This document shows, one piece after another, positions 1-8,524 of a DNA stretch of 54,786 nt. Where the stretch lies: positions 1 through 54,786 of the forward strand of contig JADFLR010000028.1 of NCBI GenBank assembly GCA_022564295.1, read 5' to 3'. Both the position numbers and the translations under genes were made by a program. The notes under the pieces are model-generated. The model searched no databases, was not told the DNA's origin, and was given only the letters and a program-made list of their open reading frames with translations. The DNA is from Bacteroidota bacterium (GTDB lineage: Bacteria > Bacteroidota > Ignavibacteria > Ignavibacteriales > Ignavibacteriaceae). Each line of letters begins with the position of its first letter. Within the stretch, counting starts at the first letter, position 1.

Positions 1-828
1 CAGGGAGATTCTCCAAATGTGAAGTTCCCAAGAGTACAGGGAATTGAATGTGTTGGCACGGTGGAAGAAGATGCCTTAGGAAAATACAAAAAGGGACAAC
101 AGGTGGCTGCTATAATGGGTGGCATGGGTAGAGACTTTGACGGAGGCTATGCAGAATATACGCTTGTACCTGAAAAGATAGTCTTCCCTTTTCACAGCGG
201 GCTCCCGTGGGCAACTTTAGGAGCCATCCCTGAAATGTTTCAAACAGTTTCGGGTTCTTTGAATCAGGCTTTGAAAGTAAGGAGAAATGAGGTCTTATTG
301 ATTCGCGGCGGTACTTCATCCATTGGAATGTTAGCTTGTCAACTGGCAAAACAACTTGGCTTAAAAGTTATCTCAACGACCAGAAAACCTGAGAAAGAGG
401 AATACCTAAAGGCGAATGGTGCAGACCTTGTTATTATTGATAATGGAAATATCAAAGAGAAGGTGAAAAATCTATTTCCAGATGGCGTAGATAAGGTACT
501 GGAACTTATTGGTACACGAACCCTAAAAGATTCATTAAAGTGTATAAAGCCCGGAGGGATGGTATGTATCACAGGAATTTTAGGAGGTGAGTGGACGATG
601 AAAGAATTCACACCACTGGGGGATATCCCTTCTCTCGGAAGATTGACAGTTTACATGGGTGAAGCCGGGAATCTTCAAATAGAATCACTTCAAGAATTTA
701 TTGATGCTGTTGAGAGCGGAGATATCAGGATTACCATCGATAGGATCTTCAAGTTGGATGAGATAGTTGAGGCTCATAAGTACATGGAAAGCAATCAGGC
801 GATAGGAAAAATTGTGGTTGAAATATAA
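1..828 (+). CDS. NADPH:quinone reductase-like zinc-independent MDR protein (5' partial)
   Basis: This is a medium-chain dehydrogenase/reductase whose start lies left of the window: the frame stays open to base 1 and reads QGDSPNVKFPRV, a typical internal stretch of the catalytic domain, so the GTG at 19 is not the true start. The nucleotide-binding part has a GGTSSIG loop (about 97-103 counted from base 19), followed by the usual NGADLVI segment, as in quinone-oxidoreductase-type MDRs. No structural zinc cysteines are visible. It probably reduces quinones or enones with NADPH in the cytoplasm; the substrate cannot be deduced. A second MDR lies at 8525-9559, so the region carries two such enzymes. 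Confidence 0.85.
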   Translation, partial: QGDSPNVKFPRVQGIECVGTVEEDALGKYKKGQQVAAIMGGMGRDFDGGYAEYTLVPEKIVFPFHSGLPWATLGAIPEMFQTVSGSLNQALKVRRNEVLLIRGGTSSIGMLACQLAKQLGLKVISTTRKPEKEEYLKANGADLVIIDNGNIKEKVKNLFPDGVDKVLELIGTRTLKDSLKCIKPGGMVCITGILGGEWTMKEFTPLGDIPSLGRLTVYMGEAGNLQIESLQEFIDAVESGDIRITIDRIFKLDEIVEAHKYMESNQAIGKIVVEI

Positions 829-1032
829 GGAGCGCATACAACAGTGTATCATCATGACCAAGTTTATCACTCAAAATTATACTAAGAGGAAAAATTATGA
901 TCTCATTAATCAATTTTTTATCTAACATTTAGCATTAAATTAGACTATTACAATTAACATCCGATGATACGAAAATCAAATTGTATGATAATAACATAAT
1001 AGAATCGAACCAAATAAAAAGGAGTTTAAAAA

Positions 1033-1455
1033 ATGAAAAAATTAAGACAAACCTCCCCTAATAAATGGGTGGGCGCAATAAGAACAATGCTGGGAATAAT
1101 GTTTTTAATGACCGGAATAATGAAACTTACATTTGCCGAATTTGGTTCAGCATGGTCTATACAATTAATTGAGGCTGAAATTCCTTTCTATACAATTAAT
1201 TATTGGCTTGTTCCCGTCTTCGAAATTATATTAGGTACAATTTTAATTACGGGCTTTTATTCCAGAATTGGCGCCGTAATGATAATACCGATAATGTTAG
1301 TTGCAATATATGTTCATATAACTGTTAGTAATCCGGCAGCTTTTCCCGCTCAACCACAAGAGCCATTTATTCCGATTGCCGTTATAATAATGGCTGTAAT
1401 TGTTTTAATTAAAGGTGGGGGGAATTGGAGTCTGGATTTGAAAACCACAGAATAA
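1033..1455 (+). CDS. DoxX family membrane protein
   Basis: A 140-residue, four-helix integral membrane protein of the DoxX/SURF4 type. Hydrophobic segments lie at roughly 13-32, 55-75, 80-100 and 110-127, and the loop before the last helix is proline-rich (NPAAFPAQPQEPF). The ATG follows an AAAAAGGAG ribosome site. DoxX proteins are associated with quinone or thiol redox stress; the exact role here is unknown. The second half of this gene and its downstream leader are repeated 698 bases later as a gene fragment (2026-2228), so the locus has undergone a partial duplication. A distant DoxX-like protein of different sequence is at 47269-47610. Confidence 0.85.
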   Translation: MKKLRQTSPNKWVGAIRTMLGIMFLMTGIMKLTFAEFGSAWSIQLIEAEIPFYTINYWLVPVFEIILGTILITGFYSRIGAVMIIPIMLVAIYVHITVSNPAAFPAQPQEPFIPIAVIIMAVIVLIKGGGNWSLDLKTTE

Positions 1456-1529
1456 AATAAGACCAAATAGCATTAAAAAACATATTAACCAAAGTGTTAA
1501 AAACAATTAATAAATAATGAGGAGTGAAA
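1328..1529 (+). repeat. Direct repeat copy A (DoxX 3' end plus downstream leader)
   Basis: About 200 bp shared with 2026-2228, differing at only a few scattered bases and one single-base length change. It runs from codon 99 of the DoxX gene, through the stop codon, to an AATGAGGAGTGAAA sequence that contains a ribosome-binding site. This copy is attached to the intact gene. Confidence 0.9.
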
Positions 1530-1549
1530 AGTAAATTGGAGATTTCGTT

Positions 1550-1975
1550 ATGATTGGAAATAAAATAAAAGGACTTGGAGAGGTTGTATTAAGAGTTAAA
1601 AATATGGGGGCGGTAAAAGACTTTTATCAAAACACTATTGGATTGGAATTACTTAGGGATGGAAACGGGTACACCTTCTTTAAAATCGCCGAAGGATACA
1701 GAGGACATTTTCAAATTTTGGCTCTATTTGAATCCTCAATTCCAACTGCTTTTGGACAAGTTCGTGATAATATTAAAGTTAATAATTCAAGCCTTCACCA
1801 CCTTGCATTAGAAATCGATAAAAATGATTATGATATAATTCTGAAAAAATTAAAAACAGCAGGAATTGAATTGAAAACACAAAAATTTGAATGGGTAAAA
1901 TGGAAGTCGATTTTCCTGAAAGATCCTGAAATGAATATTGTTGAATTAGTTTGTTATGACTCTGAAATTTTATAA
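1550..1975 (+). CDS. VOC/glyoxalase superfamily protein
   Basis: A 141-residue protein with the paired beta-alpha-beta-beta-beta modules of the vicinal oxygen chelate superfamily: GEVVLRVKNMGAVKDFYQ at the start, an LHHLALEID strand in the middle (about 81-89) and a C-terminal MNIVELV strand supplying the usual glutamate. The first metal-ligand position (VVLRV) lacks an obvious histidine, so metal binding is uncertain. It lies between the two copies of the DoxX repeat and is read in the same direction as its neighbours. The substrate is unknown; glyoxalase-fold dioxygenases, lyases and resistance proteins all share this architecture. Confidence 0.8.
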   Translation: MIGNKIKGLGEVVLRVKNMGAVKDFYQNTIGLELLRDGNGYTFFKIAEGYRGHFQILALFESSIPTAFGQVRDNIKVNNSSLHHLALEIDKNDYDIILKKLKTAGIELKTQKFEWVKWKSIFLKDPEMNIVELVCYDSEIL

Positions 1976-2025
1976 ACAGCATACAACACAAAACAAACTG
2001 TATCAAATCGTAGTTTATACAAAGC

Positions 2026-2153
2026 GTAATCCGGCAGCTTTTCCCGCCCAACCACAAGAGCCATTTATTCCGATTGCCGTTATAATAATGGCTGTAATTG
2101 TTTTAATTAAAGGTGGTGGAAATTGGAGTCTGGATTTGAAAACCACAGAATAA
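2026..2153 (+). pseudogene. DoxX C-terminal fragment
   Basis: In frame this reads the last 41 residues of the DoxX protein (NPAAFPAQP through LDLKTTE) and ends at the matching stop, but nothing upstream encodes the first three helices. The preceding bases to 1976 do not match DoxX. It is a truncated duplicate, not a functional gene. Confidence 0.85.
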
Positions 2154-2228
2154 CTTGAGACCTAAATAGCATTAAATAAAATATTAACCAAAGTGTTAAC
2201 AGTAATTAATAAATAATGAGGAGTGAAA
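2026..2228 (+). repeat. Direct repeat copy B (donates the thiolase ribosome site)
   Basis: Second copy of the 1328-1529 repeat. Its right end, AATGAGGAGTGAAA, lies directly in front of the thiolase ATG at 2233, so the duplicated DoxX leader now supplies the Shine-Dalgarno sequence of a gene with a different base composition. Confidence 0.9.
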
Positions 2229-2232
2229 CACG

Positions 2233-3363
2233 ATGAGTCAAAGAAAAGGGAAGCGAATTGCCATCGTTGCCGGTGGTAGAACCCCCTTTGCGAAAGCTGG
2301 TAAAGCTTTCAAAGATCTGAGTCCGCTAAAGCTTGGCAGTCATGCTGTGAGCAACTTAATTGAGAAGTATGATATCGATCCTGCTGCTATTGAGGCACTT
2401 GCTTATGGAGTCACTCTGCCTGAACCGGGTAAACCCAACCTGGCAAGAGAGCTTGTATTCGAGGCTGGACTGCCCAAGAGTATTGAAGCCCAAACCATTT
2501 CCTCGTATTGTATTACCGGGCTGCGTACACTAACGGTCATCGCCGATGCCATTGCGCTTGGGCGCATTGAAATCGGCATCGCCGGGGGAACGGATTCTCT
2601 GTCACACGCCAATCCCAATACGTTTCAAGAGCCCAGCACAGGTCTCTCGATGGGCGAGCACACTGAACTTACCCGCAAGCAATGGGAGATTCCCCGTCAA
2701 CGCCAGGACGAAATTGCTTTCGCCAGTCATCGTAATGCCATCGCAGCGCGGGAACATTTGGCTGAAGAAATTTTTCCGCTCTTAGGTGTTGAGCATGACA
2801 CCGGTCCGCGCAGTGACACCTCCCCGGAAGCTTTGGCGACGCTTCGACCGGTTTTCGATGAGAACGGCACTCTCACAGCAGGAAATTCTTCCCCGGTCTC
2901 GGATGGAGCTTCTGCAGTTCTGCTTATGAGTGAGGAACGAGCTCGCGCTGAAGGAAGAGAGCCGCTGGCTTTTATACTTGATATGGTATACGCTGCCATT
3001 GATCCAGCCGAGGGATTGCTGATGGCTCCCGCCATAACGGTGCCTCGCATCCTGGAACGAAATTCACTTGAACTCGAACAAATTGACTTGATTGAAATGC
3101 ATGAGGCTTTTGCTGCCCAGGTGTTAGCCAACGCTAAGGCCTGGGAACAAGGATGGAAGGCGCAGCCCATCGGCGCCGTGGATTGGCAGCAGGTGAATGT
3201 ATCCGGCAGCTCCATTGCTATCGGGCATCCCTGGTGCGCTACCGGTGGACGCATTGTAACGACTTTGGCATATGAGATGGCACGACGGGATGTTCGGTAC
3301 GGACTTGTGAGTATCTGCGCCGCCGGCGCCATGGCAGGTGCATTTCTGTTGGAACGCAATTGA
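2233..3363 (+). CDS. Acetyl-CoA acyltransferase (thiolase), FadI/trifunctional-beta-like, shortened
   Basis: A 376-residue thiolase that would cleave or form 3-ketoacyl-CoA in fatty-acid beta-oxidation. The catalytic set is present: nucleophilic Cys93 (SYCITG), the MHEAF histidine, the GHPWCATGG histidine and the C-terminal CAAG cysteine. It most resembles the long FadI/trifunctional-beta subfamily, but the usual stretch of roughly 40 residues between the GG(T)xSxS motif (GGTDSLSHANPN) and the STGLSMGE motif is missing, so it is shorter than that family's ~430 residues. The deletion is in frame. The gene is visibly richer in G and C than its neighbours, especially at third positions, which suggests horizontal origin. 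Whether the shortened loop still allows activity is unclear. Confidence 0.85.
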   Translation: MSQRKGKRIAIVAGGRTPFAKAGKAFKDLSPLKLGSHAVSNLIEKYDIDPAAIEALAYGVTLPEPGKPNLARELVFEAGLPKSIEAQTISSYCITGLRTLTVIADAIALGRIEIGIAGGTDSLSHANPNTFQEPSTGLSMGEHTELTRKQWEIPRQRQDEIAFASHRNAIAAREHLAEEIFPLLGVEHDTGPRSDTSPEALATLRPVFDENGTLTAGNSSPVSDGASAVLLMSEERARAEGREPLAFILDMVYAAIDPAEGLLMAPAITVPRILERNSLELEQIDLIEMHEAFAAQVLANAKAWEQGWKAQPIGAVDWQQVNVSGSSIAIGHPWCATGGRIVTTLAYEMARRDVRYGLVSICAAGAMAGAFLLERN

Positions 3364-3404
3364 ATCAAAACATTAATTAACACATGCTTATAGAGATGAA
3401 ACGA

Positions 3405-3465
3405 GTCCCGATTCATCGGGACGAGTTCCATATGACCAAAACAAGAAATTATTAACATATGGAAC
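3405..3465. repeat. Two adjacent perfect hairpins (interspersed-repeat-like)
   Basis: GTCCCGAT/ATCGGGAC (3405-3412 and 3415-3422) is immediately followed by GTTCCATATG/CATATGGAAC (3425-3434 and 3456-3465). Neither has a T-run, so they are not typical terminators. A 23-base part starting at 3422 recurs at 45481 with one mismatch. Confidence 0.6.
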
Positions 3466-3499
3466 AAAAGAAAAATTACTTTAAAAAACCGGTTAGAAA

Positions 3500-4021
3500 A
3501 TGAAAATAATTACTAAACCTGATGAGGGTGAATATGCTTCTTACACTATTATGTACATTGGTTTATTACCAAACGATGGATTTGTGTTAAAGCATTTAAG
3601 TTATAATGCAAATAAACTTGTGGAATTTATTCAATCTCTGCCAGCAGAAAAACTGACATACCGTTATGCTGAAAATAAGTGGACCATAAAGGAGATTCTT
3701 GTTCATATTATTGATGATGAGAGAATATATGTTTATCGCGCACTACGTTATGCAAGAAATGATAAAATTAATCTGCCAGGTTTTGAACAGGATGATTATA
3801 CTCTTAATTCATTTGCAAACGAAAGAGATATGAAAAGTATACTAGATGAATTTAGATCAGTTCGTGATTCTACTATTGCATTTTTTAATGGTCTTGATGA
3901 TAAGGTGTTAAAAAGAACAGGGATTGCGGATGGTAATAAAATGAGTGTCCGTGCAGCGGCATATCACATAGCCGGTCACGAATTACATCATATAAACATT
4001 ATAAAAGAAAAATATTTATAA
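3500..4021 (+). CDS. DinB family protein
   Basis: A 173-residue four-helix-bundle protein of the DinB/YfiT-like superfamily. The WTIKEILVHIIDDERIY segment carries His69, and the C-terminal AYHIAGHELHHINII segment supplies His160 and His163/164, the usual three-histidine metal site. The N-terminus matches the length of this subfamily (P-x-E-Y-x-x-Y before the first helix), so the start at 3500 is kept although its ribosome site is weak. Members include thiol-dependent detoxification enzymes and metal-dependent hydrolases; the specific function is unknown. Confidence 0.85.
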   Translation: MKIITKPDEGEYASYTIMYIGLLPNDGFVLKHLSYNANKLVEFIQSLPAEKLTYRYAENKWTIKEILVHIIDDERIYVYRALRYARNDKINLPGFEQDDYTLNSFANERDMKSILDEFRSVRDSTIAFFNGLDDKVLKRTGIADGNKMSVRAAAYHIAGHELHHINIIKEKYL

Positions 4022-4152
4022 TGAAAGTGATGAAAAAAACATTACAATAATATAACTACACTCAATTGCAAAACTATTGCTAACAAAAAATAAACGCCAT
4101 TTACCTTAAGAATCCCATCGGGAAAAACAGGCGATTATTCAAACCGTGATAC

Positions 4153-5151
4153 TTAATTTCCTTCTAATACAATTTTCCGGTATTGATTTCGATATTCGCC
4201 TGGTGGCAGACTTTTAAACTTTTTAAAGGTCTTACTAAAAGCGGTTTCAGAATCATAACCTACTGCAGCCGCTACTGTCATTAACTTTTGATTCGATTCT
4301 ATTAGCATCTTAGATGATAAATCCATCCGCCATTTAGTTAGGTAAGTCAATGGTGTTTCGCCTACAATGTCGTTAAATTTTTGAGCAAAAGAAGAACGTG
4401 ACATATTTACCTGGATAGCAAGTGATGCTACAGTCCATTTGTTGGATGGATTTTTATGGATCAGACTAATTGCCATGCCAATTCTTGGATCATTCAAAGC
4501 CCCTAACCAGCCTGCCTTTCCTAGTGGCTGCTGCTGCAACCAGGTTCTTACGATGTAAATGAACATCACATCAATGTATCTGGTTATAGCAGTGTTTGAT
4601 CCAACTTCGCTGCGACCGGATTCCAACAGGATTAATTGAATGAGCGCGTGCAACTGCATGTTGTTTTGCACCTTATCGGCAGGTATATGTATTACGTTCG
4701 GTAATAGTGAAAGTACGGGGTTGTATTCATATTGCTGAAAGTAGTAAACTCCGCACAGCATAGAGGTGACGCTATAAGGTGAGTCTTCCAGAGGAGTTCC
4801 CTTTTGGCGTGCCAGGACATCCCGAAAGGGTTCCACAAATGAAGCCTCGGAATCAGTCAATTTATGACCGTTGCATTTAGTAATTAGCACCACATCTCCT
4901 TGCATTAAACGAAGGGGCTGATCCATTGTATTAGTTTGCAAAAAACATGTTCCACTACGAATCAAATGGAACATAGCTTTGGCATCAGGTTCGAATTTCA
5001 TTCCCCATGGTGCGGACAACACCGGCTCACATATTACGGAGCTTCCCATCTTAGAAACGGAAAGCACATCCGACAATACATCCATTATAGTTTTTGATTC
5101 TGCTTTCATATCAATAATTCCTACATATTTGGACGAATGAATATCTTTCAT
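4153..5151 (-). CDS. AraC family transcriptional regulator with N-terminal cupin domain
   Basis: A 332-residue regulator: an N-terminal AraC-type cupin (about 25-200, with WGMKFEPDAKAMFHLIRSG typical of the cupin_6 group) and a C-terminal double helix-turn-helix (about 230-325; NMSRSSFAQKFNDIVGETPLTYLTKWRM and VGYDSETAFSKTFKK). It is divergent from 5234-6061, with about 80 bases between the starts, so it probably controls that gene and itself; a TTGACA element lies in the gap at 5165-5170. The ligand is not deducible. Cupin_6 regulators often neighbour short-chain dehydrogenases and quinone reductases, which fits this region. Confidence 0.85.
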   Translation of the reverse strand: MKDIHSSKYVGIIDMKAESKTIMDVLSDVLSVSKMGSSVICEPVLSAPWGMKFEPDAKAMFHLIRSGTCFLQTNTMDQPLRLMQGDVVLITKCNGHKLTDSEASFVEPFRDVLARQKGTPLEDSPYSVTSMLCGVYYFQQYEYNPVLSLLPNVIHIPADKVQNNMQLHALIQLILLESGRSEVGSNTAITRYIDVMFIYIVRTWLQQQPLGKAGWLGALNDPRIGMAISLIHKNPSNKWTVASLAIQVNMSRSSFAQKFNDIVGETPLTYLTKWRMDLSSKMLIESNQKLMTVAAAVGYDSETAFSKTFKKFKSLPPGEYRNQYRKIVLEGN

Positions 5152-5233
5152 AGACTATTAGCCATTGACAGTGCGAAATAAATAAAATAGTTTGGCGTTG
5201 TAATTAATATACATAAACTAAAGGAGATTTCAT

Positions 5234-6061
5234 ATGAAAAGTATGAATGTAAAATTAATAGTTCTCACGCTGACTCTTTTTGTTGGCAATCTTTATGGGA
5301 CTGCACCTGCTACCCCTAATGATGGAGAGGAATCTGGTGTGGCAGCTTCACGTCTGGTTGAAGTAACCAACAGTGAAGTTCCCATAAAAGAAGCAACCAT
5401 TATTTTCAAGTCTGGAAAAGTCATTGAAATTGCATTTGCTTCCATTGAAGGAGGAAAAGAAGCACTGTTGGGAATGGAATATTTCCCAAAGATTTTACCA
5501 ATAGCCGCAAAATACGGTGGTAAAATGTTAGGCAGTTTTCAAGTGACAGCCGTAACAGGTGGTGAGATACAACCTCAAATTGTAGCCATCTTTGAATGGC
5601 CTAATCTGGCAGCTCGTGATCAATTATTAGCAGATGAAGAAGCTAAGAAATTGTTTCCCATCAGAGATGAAGTATTGACTTTTTTCAAGCAAGCCTATTA
5701 CACAATACCGGAGGATGTCACCGTCACGTTCAGGGAAGACAAAACATACGAATTTTTCAATGCGTGGTTAACTCCTGACGCTGAAACGTTACTTCCGGAA
5801 TACTTCAGACAATCCGAAGCACCAAAACAGAAATATGGCCCTCCAAAGTTCTTAGCGAATTTAAAACCAATTAAAGATGCACCAAAAGAGGATAACGTGC
5901 TTCAACCACACATGTCTGGAATAGTAGAGTGGAACAACACGAATACCTATTTTGGATTAATTGCTGACCCGGACTTTAAGAAAGCAGCACCTTTATTGGA
6001 AAAATCCTTAACAAGAATAGATATGCTACATACAAAATTCAATTTTCCACCACAAAAATAA
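5234..6061 (+). CDS. Exported protein with two dimeric alpha/beta-barrel-like (DUF1330/EthD-like) repeats
   Basis: A 275-residue protein with a signal peptide (about 1-22, MKSMNVKLIVLTLTLFVGN). Two similar modules of roughly 95 residues follow: the first contains YFPKILPIAAKYGGKMLGSF and VAIFEWPNLAARDQLLADEEAKKL; the second contains VTFREDKTYEFFNAWLTP and GIVEWNNTNTYFGLIADPDFKKAAPLL. The pattern strand, helix, then (F/W)xW(P/N) strand and 'DPDFKK' helix is typical of DUF1330/EthD/monooxygenase-like dimeric barrels, here as a tandem fusion. A strong AAAGGAG precedes the ATG. It is divergent from the AraC regulator, its likely controller. The reaction is unknown. Confidence 0.65.
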   Translation: MKSMNVKLIVLTLTLFVGNLYGTAPATPNDGEESGVAASRLVEVTNSEVPIKEATIIFKSGKVIEIAFASIEGGKEALLGMEYFPKILPIAAKYGGKMLGSFQVTAVTGGEIQPQIVAIFEWPNLAARDQLLADEEAKKLFPIRDEVLTFFKQAYYTIPEDVTVTFREDKTYEFFNAWLTPDAETLLPEYFRQSEAPKQKYGPPKFLANLKPIKDAPKEDNVLQPHMSGIVEWNNTNTYFGLIADPDFKKAAPLLEKSLTRIDMLHTKFNFPPQK

Positions 6062-6081
6062 AATGTAAATATGAATATAAG

Positions 6082-6122
6082 CGGCAAATTTTGTGTGATT
6101 AGAGTTTGCCGTTTTATTTTTT
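6082..6122 (+). terminator. Rho-independent terminator after 5234-6061
   Basis: CGGCAAA (6082-6088) pairs with TTTGCCG (6105-6111) across a 16-base loop, and is followed by TTTTATTTTTTATTT. It lies 20 bases after the stop of the exported barrel protein. Confidence 0.8.
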
Positions 6123-6183
6123 ATTTGTTGAATAAAGGATAGTTGTTTGGATAACATTTTGAGGAGATGTAGTCATTCAATAA

Positions 6184-6576
6184 GCTATTATTGCGCGTTT
6201 TTCATGGTATGGTTCTTCAATCATATTAGTGGCTTCCATTACGGCTCATAAAGCTTTCCCCGGAATGGCAGTATATAGTACCGCAAAAGTCGGTGTTCGA
6301 TCATTTGCCCGATCTTTCTCTGCAGATTTATTAGATAGAAATATTAAAGTTAATGTGCTGAGCCTAGGAACTATAGAGACTCCAGTATTTGGGAAAATGG
6401 GTTTACCTGATGAAGCAGTGAGTCAAGCAAAAGAGCAATTTGCAAATTTAATTTCCATTAAGAGAATTGGGCAACCAAAAGAAATGGGTAAAGTTGCTGT
6501 CTTTTTAGCTTCCGAAGATTCTTCTTTTATAAGGGGAGAAGAAATTATTGCTGATGGAGGTGTAGTTAATCTTTAA
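6184..6576 (+). pseudogene. Short-chain dehydrogenase/reductase, N-terminal half missing
   Basis: The open frame after the TAA at 6181 reads the second half of a classical SDR: a SSIILVASITAHKAFPGM strand, catalytic YSTAK (Tyr and Lys), a VNVLSLGTIETP segment and a C-terminal FLASEDSSFIRGEEIIADGG stretch. The TGxxxGIG cofactor-binding half (about 120 residues) is absent from the window, and no plausible upstream start restores it. It is therefore a broken gene; the GTG at 6229 would give a protein without an NAD(P) site. The truncation point lies shortly after the terminator at 6082-6122, suggesting that a deletion removed the 5' half. Confidence 0.8.
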
Positions 6577-6859
6577 ATTATTTATGTTTATTCTAAAGGG
6601 ACATTTAAAATCATTTTTACAGCTGCAAAATTCATTTGGTAACAGTAAAATAATTATCAATAGCCGTGGTGAATTCTAATCCGCAAAAAAATTAAATAAC
6701 AAGAATGTGAGTTTCTTCAACATTATAACTTAACATAAAATGAAGATGATATACTAAAAGGAAGAAAAAGTTTTATTCTTGAAATAATAACAGAATGACT
6801 ATTATAAAATAGTAATTTACTGCATATCAGGCATTCAATTTTTTTACAAGAGGTTTCGA

Positions 6860-8296
6860 GTGAAAGATGAAAACAAATCAAACTGGTATCCAATTAATGA
6901 ATTAGAGCAATACCGGCGGTTACTTGATAATATTCCTGCCGAACTTGGTATCTTAGACGTGAAGGGTCGCTTTCTATTTAACACGCCATCCGGAATTCAA
7001 GATCCTGAAATGCGGCAATGGGTTATCGGCAAGACTCACCATGAATATTGTTCTAAAAGAGGATTACCGAAATCATTTGCTGATAATAGACAAAAATACA
7101 TCGACCAATGTATTAGAGAAAAACAGACAATCACTTTTGAAGAGCCAATCACAGATAAGTCCGGTCAAATTCGACATTATATTCGCTTTTTTAGCCCTGT
7201 CCTGGATGATAATGGAAATGTAACTCACGTAATTGGTCATGGACAGGAAATTACTGAACTTAAAAAAACCGAAGAGGCGTTGAGAAAAGCGCTTGCAGAA
7301 GTAAAACAATTAAAAAACCGACTGCTGGCAGAAAACATTTATCTTCAGGAAGAGATAAAATTAAAACATAATTTTGAAGAGATCATCAGTCGCAGCAAAG
7401 CACTTAAAAATGTATTGAAAGAAGTAGAGCAAGTTGCCTCAACCAATGCTACGGTATTAATTCTTGGCGAAACCGGAACCGGGAAGGAACTCTTCGTCAG
7501 AGCTATCCATAGCATCAGTAATCGTAAAGACCGACCGATTGTAAAAGTGAACTGTGCAACTTTGCCTGCAAACCTAATCGAAAGTGAACTTTTCGGTCAT
7601 GAAAAAGGGGCTTTTACCGGCGCGCTTTCTCGAAAGATTGGACGTTTTGAACTCGCCGATGGCGGCACTATCTTTCTCGATGAGATAGGAGATCTGCCGA
7701 TGGAGTTACAGGTAAAGCTTTTGAGAGTATTGCAGGAAGGTGAATTTGAGCGTCTTGGAAATTCTAACACATTTAAAATTGATGTTCGTATTATAGCTGC
7801 TACCAACCGCAATTTACAACAAGCTATAGAAACCGGTAAGTTCCGCGAAGACCTTTACTACAGATTGAATGTTTTTCCGATTAAAATCCCGCCGCTTCGT
7901 GAGAGGAAAGATGATATTCCTCTGCTCATAAAGTATTTCAGCGATAAGTTTGGTAAAACAATTGGGAAAAATATCGAATCGGTAGATCAAAAGGTTATGG
8001 ATGCGCTTCTCGATTATGACTGGCCCGGAAATGTACGAGAACTTGAGAATATCATCGAACGAGCGGTTATTATAAGTAAAGGTAGAACACTGCAATTAGG
8101 TGATTGGGTTCCTTCCAACTCTAAAACTCCTTCCTCTAAATCACTTGTGACTCTTGAAGAAAATGAAAGAAGATATATTTTAGAAGCACTGGAGCGAACC
8201 AGTGGTAGAGTGAGCGGTGTAAAAGGAGCCGCAAAGATCCTTGGTGTCAATGCATCAACTTTGGATTCGAGGATGAGAAAATTGGGTATAAAATAA
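6860..8296 (+). CDS. PAS-containing sigma-54-dependent Fis-family transcriptional activator
   Basis: A 478-residue enhancer-binding protein. A PAS domain (about 15-135) is followed by a short coiled coil (135-170), the AAA+ domain (about 172-410) with Walker A GETGTGKE (203-210), the sigma-54 contact loop GAFTGA (250-255), Walker [10 protein letters not shown] (270-278) and an arginine-finger region ([10 protein letters not shown]), and a Fis-type helix-turn-helix (about 430-478). It starts at GTG 6860 after AAGAGG. There is no receiver domain, so the PAS domain probably senses a small ligand or redox state directly. A near-consensus sigma-54 promoter lies just downstream at 8439-8456 in front of the MDR gene, the likely target. 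Confidence 0.92.
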   Translation: MKDENKSNWYPINELEQYRRLLDNIPAELGILDVKGRFLFNTPSGIQDPEMRQWVIGKTHHEYCSKRGLPKSFADNRQKYIDQCIREKQTITFEEPITDKSGQIRHYIRFFSPVLDDNGNVTHVIGHGQEITELKKTEEALRKALAEVKQLKNRLLAENIYLQEEIKLKHNFEEIISRSKALKNVLKEVEQVASTNATVLILGETGTGKELFVRAIHSISNRKDRPIVKVNCATLPANLIESELFGHEKGAFTGALSRKIGRFELADGGTIFLDEIGDLPMELQVKLLRVLQEGEFERLGNSNTFKIDVRIIAATNRNLQQAIETGKFREDLYYRLNVFPIKIPPLRERKDDIPLLIKYFSDKFGKTIGKNIESVDQKVMDALLDYDWPGNVRELENIIERAVIISKGRTLQLGDWVPSNSKTPSSKSLVTLEENERRYILEALERTSGRVSGVKGAAKILGVNASTLDSRMRKLGIK

Positions 8297-8306
8297 AAAA
8301 TAATAT

Positions 8307-8340
8307 TTTCTAAATATGGAATATTCTCCATATTTGGAAA
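8307..8340. repeat. Strong AT-rich inverted repeat, possible operator or activator site
   Basis: AAATATGGA (8312-8320) and TCCATATTT (8327-8335) are perfect arms around a 6-base spacer. Allowing one G-T pair the stem extends to 14 bp (8307-8340). It sits just after the regulator stop and about 100 bases upstream of the sigma-54-like promoter, the usual distance for an enhancer-binding site. It is low in GC and has no proper T-run, so it is a poor terminator. Confidence 0.5.
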
Positions 8341-8402
8341 TATTTAAATTCTCTTTCCTGTCTAAATGAATAATCGATAATTCTTCTAACTAATTAAATA
8401 AC

Positions 8403-8438
8403 AGCCACTTAGATTGTTTTTCGAGTGGCTTTTTTCTT
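8403..8438 (+). terminator. Rho-independent terminator after the sigma-54 activator
   Basis: AGCCACT (8403-8409) pairs with AGTGGCT (8424-8430), followed by TTTTTCTTTT. It separates the activator transcript from the MDR gene. Confidence 0.8.
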
Positions 8439-8456
8439 TTGGCACTAGTATTGGCT
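8439..8456 (+). promoter_or_regulatory. Possible sigma-54 (-24/-12) promoter of the MDR gene
   Basis: TTGGCACTAGTATTGGCT resembles TGGCAC-N5-TTGCW. The TGGCAC half is exact and TTG follows at the correct distance, but the -12 element reads TTGGC, one extra G from consensus. It is directly downstream of a sigma-54 activator gene and its terminator, and about 70 bases upstream of the start at 8525. Confidence 0.5.
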
Positions 8457-8524
8457 ATAATGAATCGTCCGCGGATACATAATAATTAAACAAAGAGTTA
8501 AATTAAATAACGGAGAATACTAAA

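Noticed and set aside
2727-3467. 246-codon open frame opposite the thiolase gene
   Set aside because: It mirrors a GC-richer coding gene and has Ser/Ala/Pro-biased composition with no domain; a typical antisense shadow.
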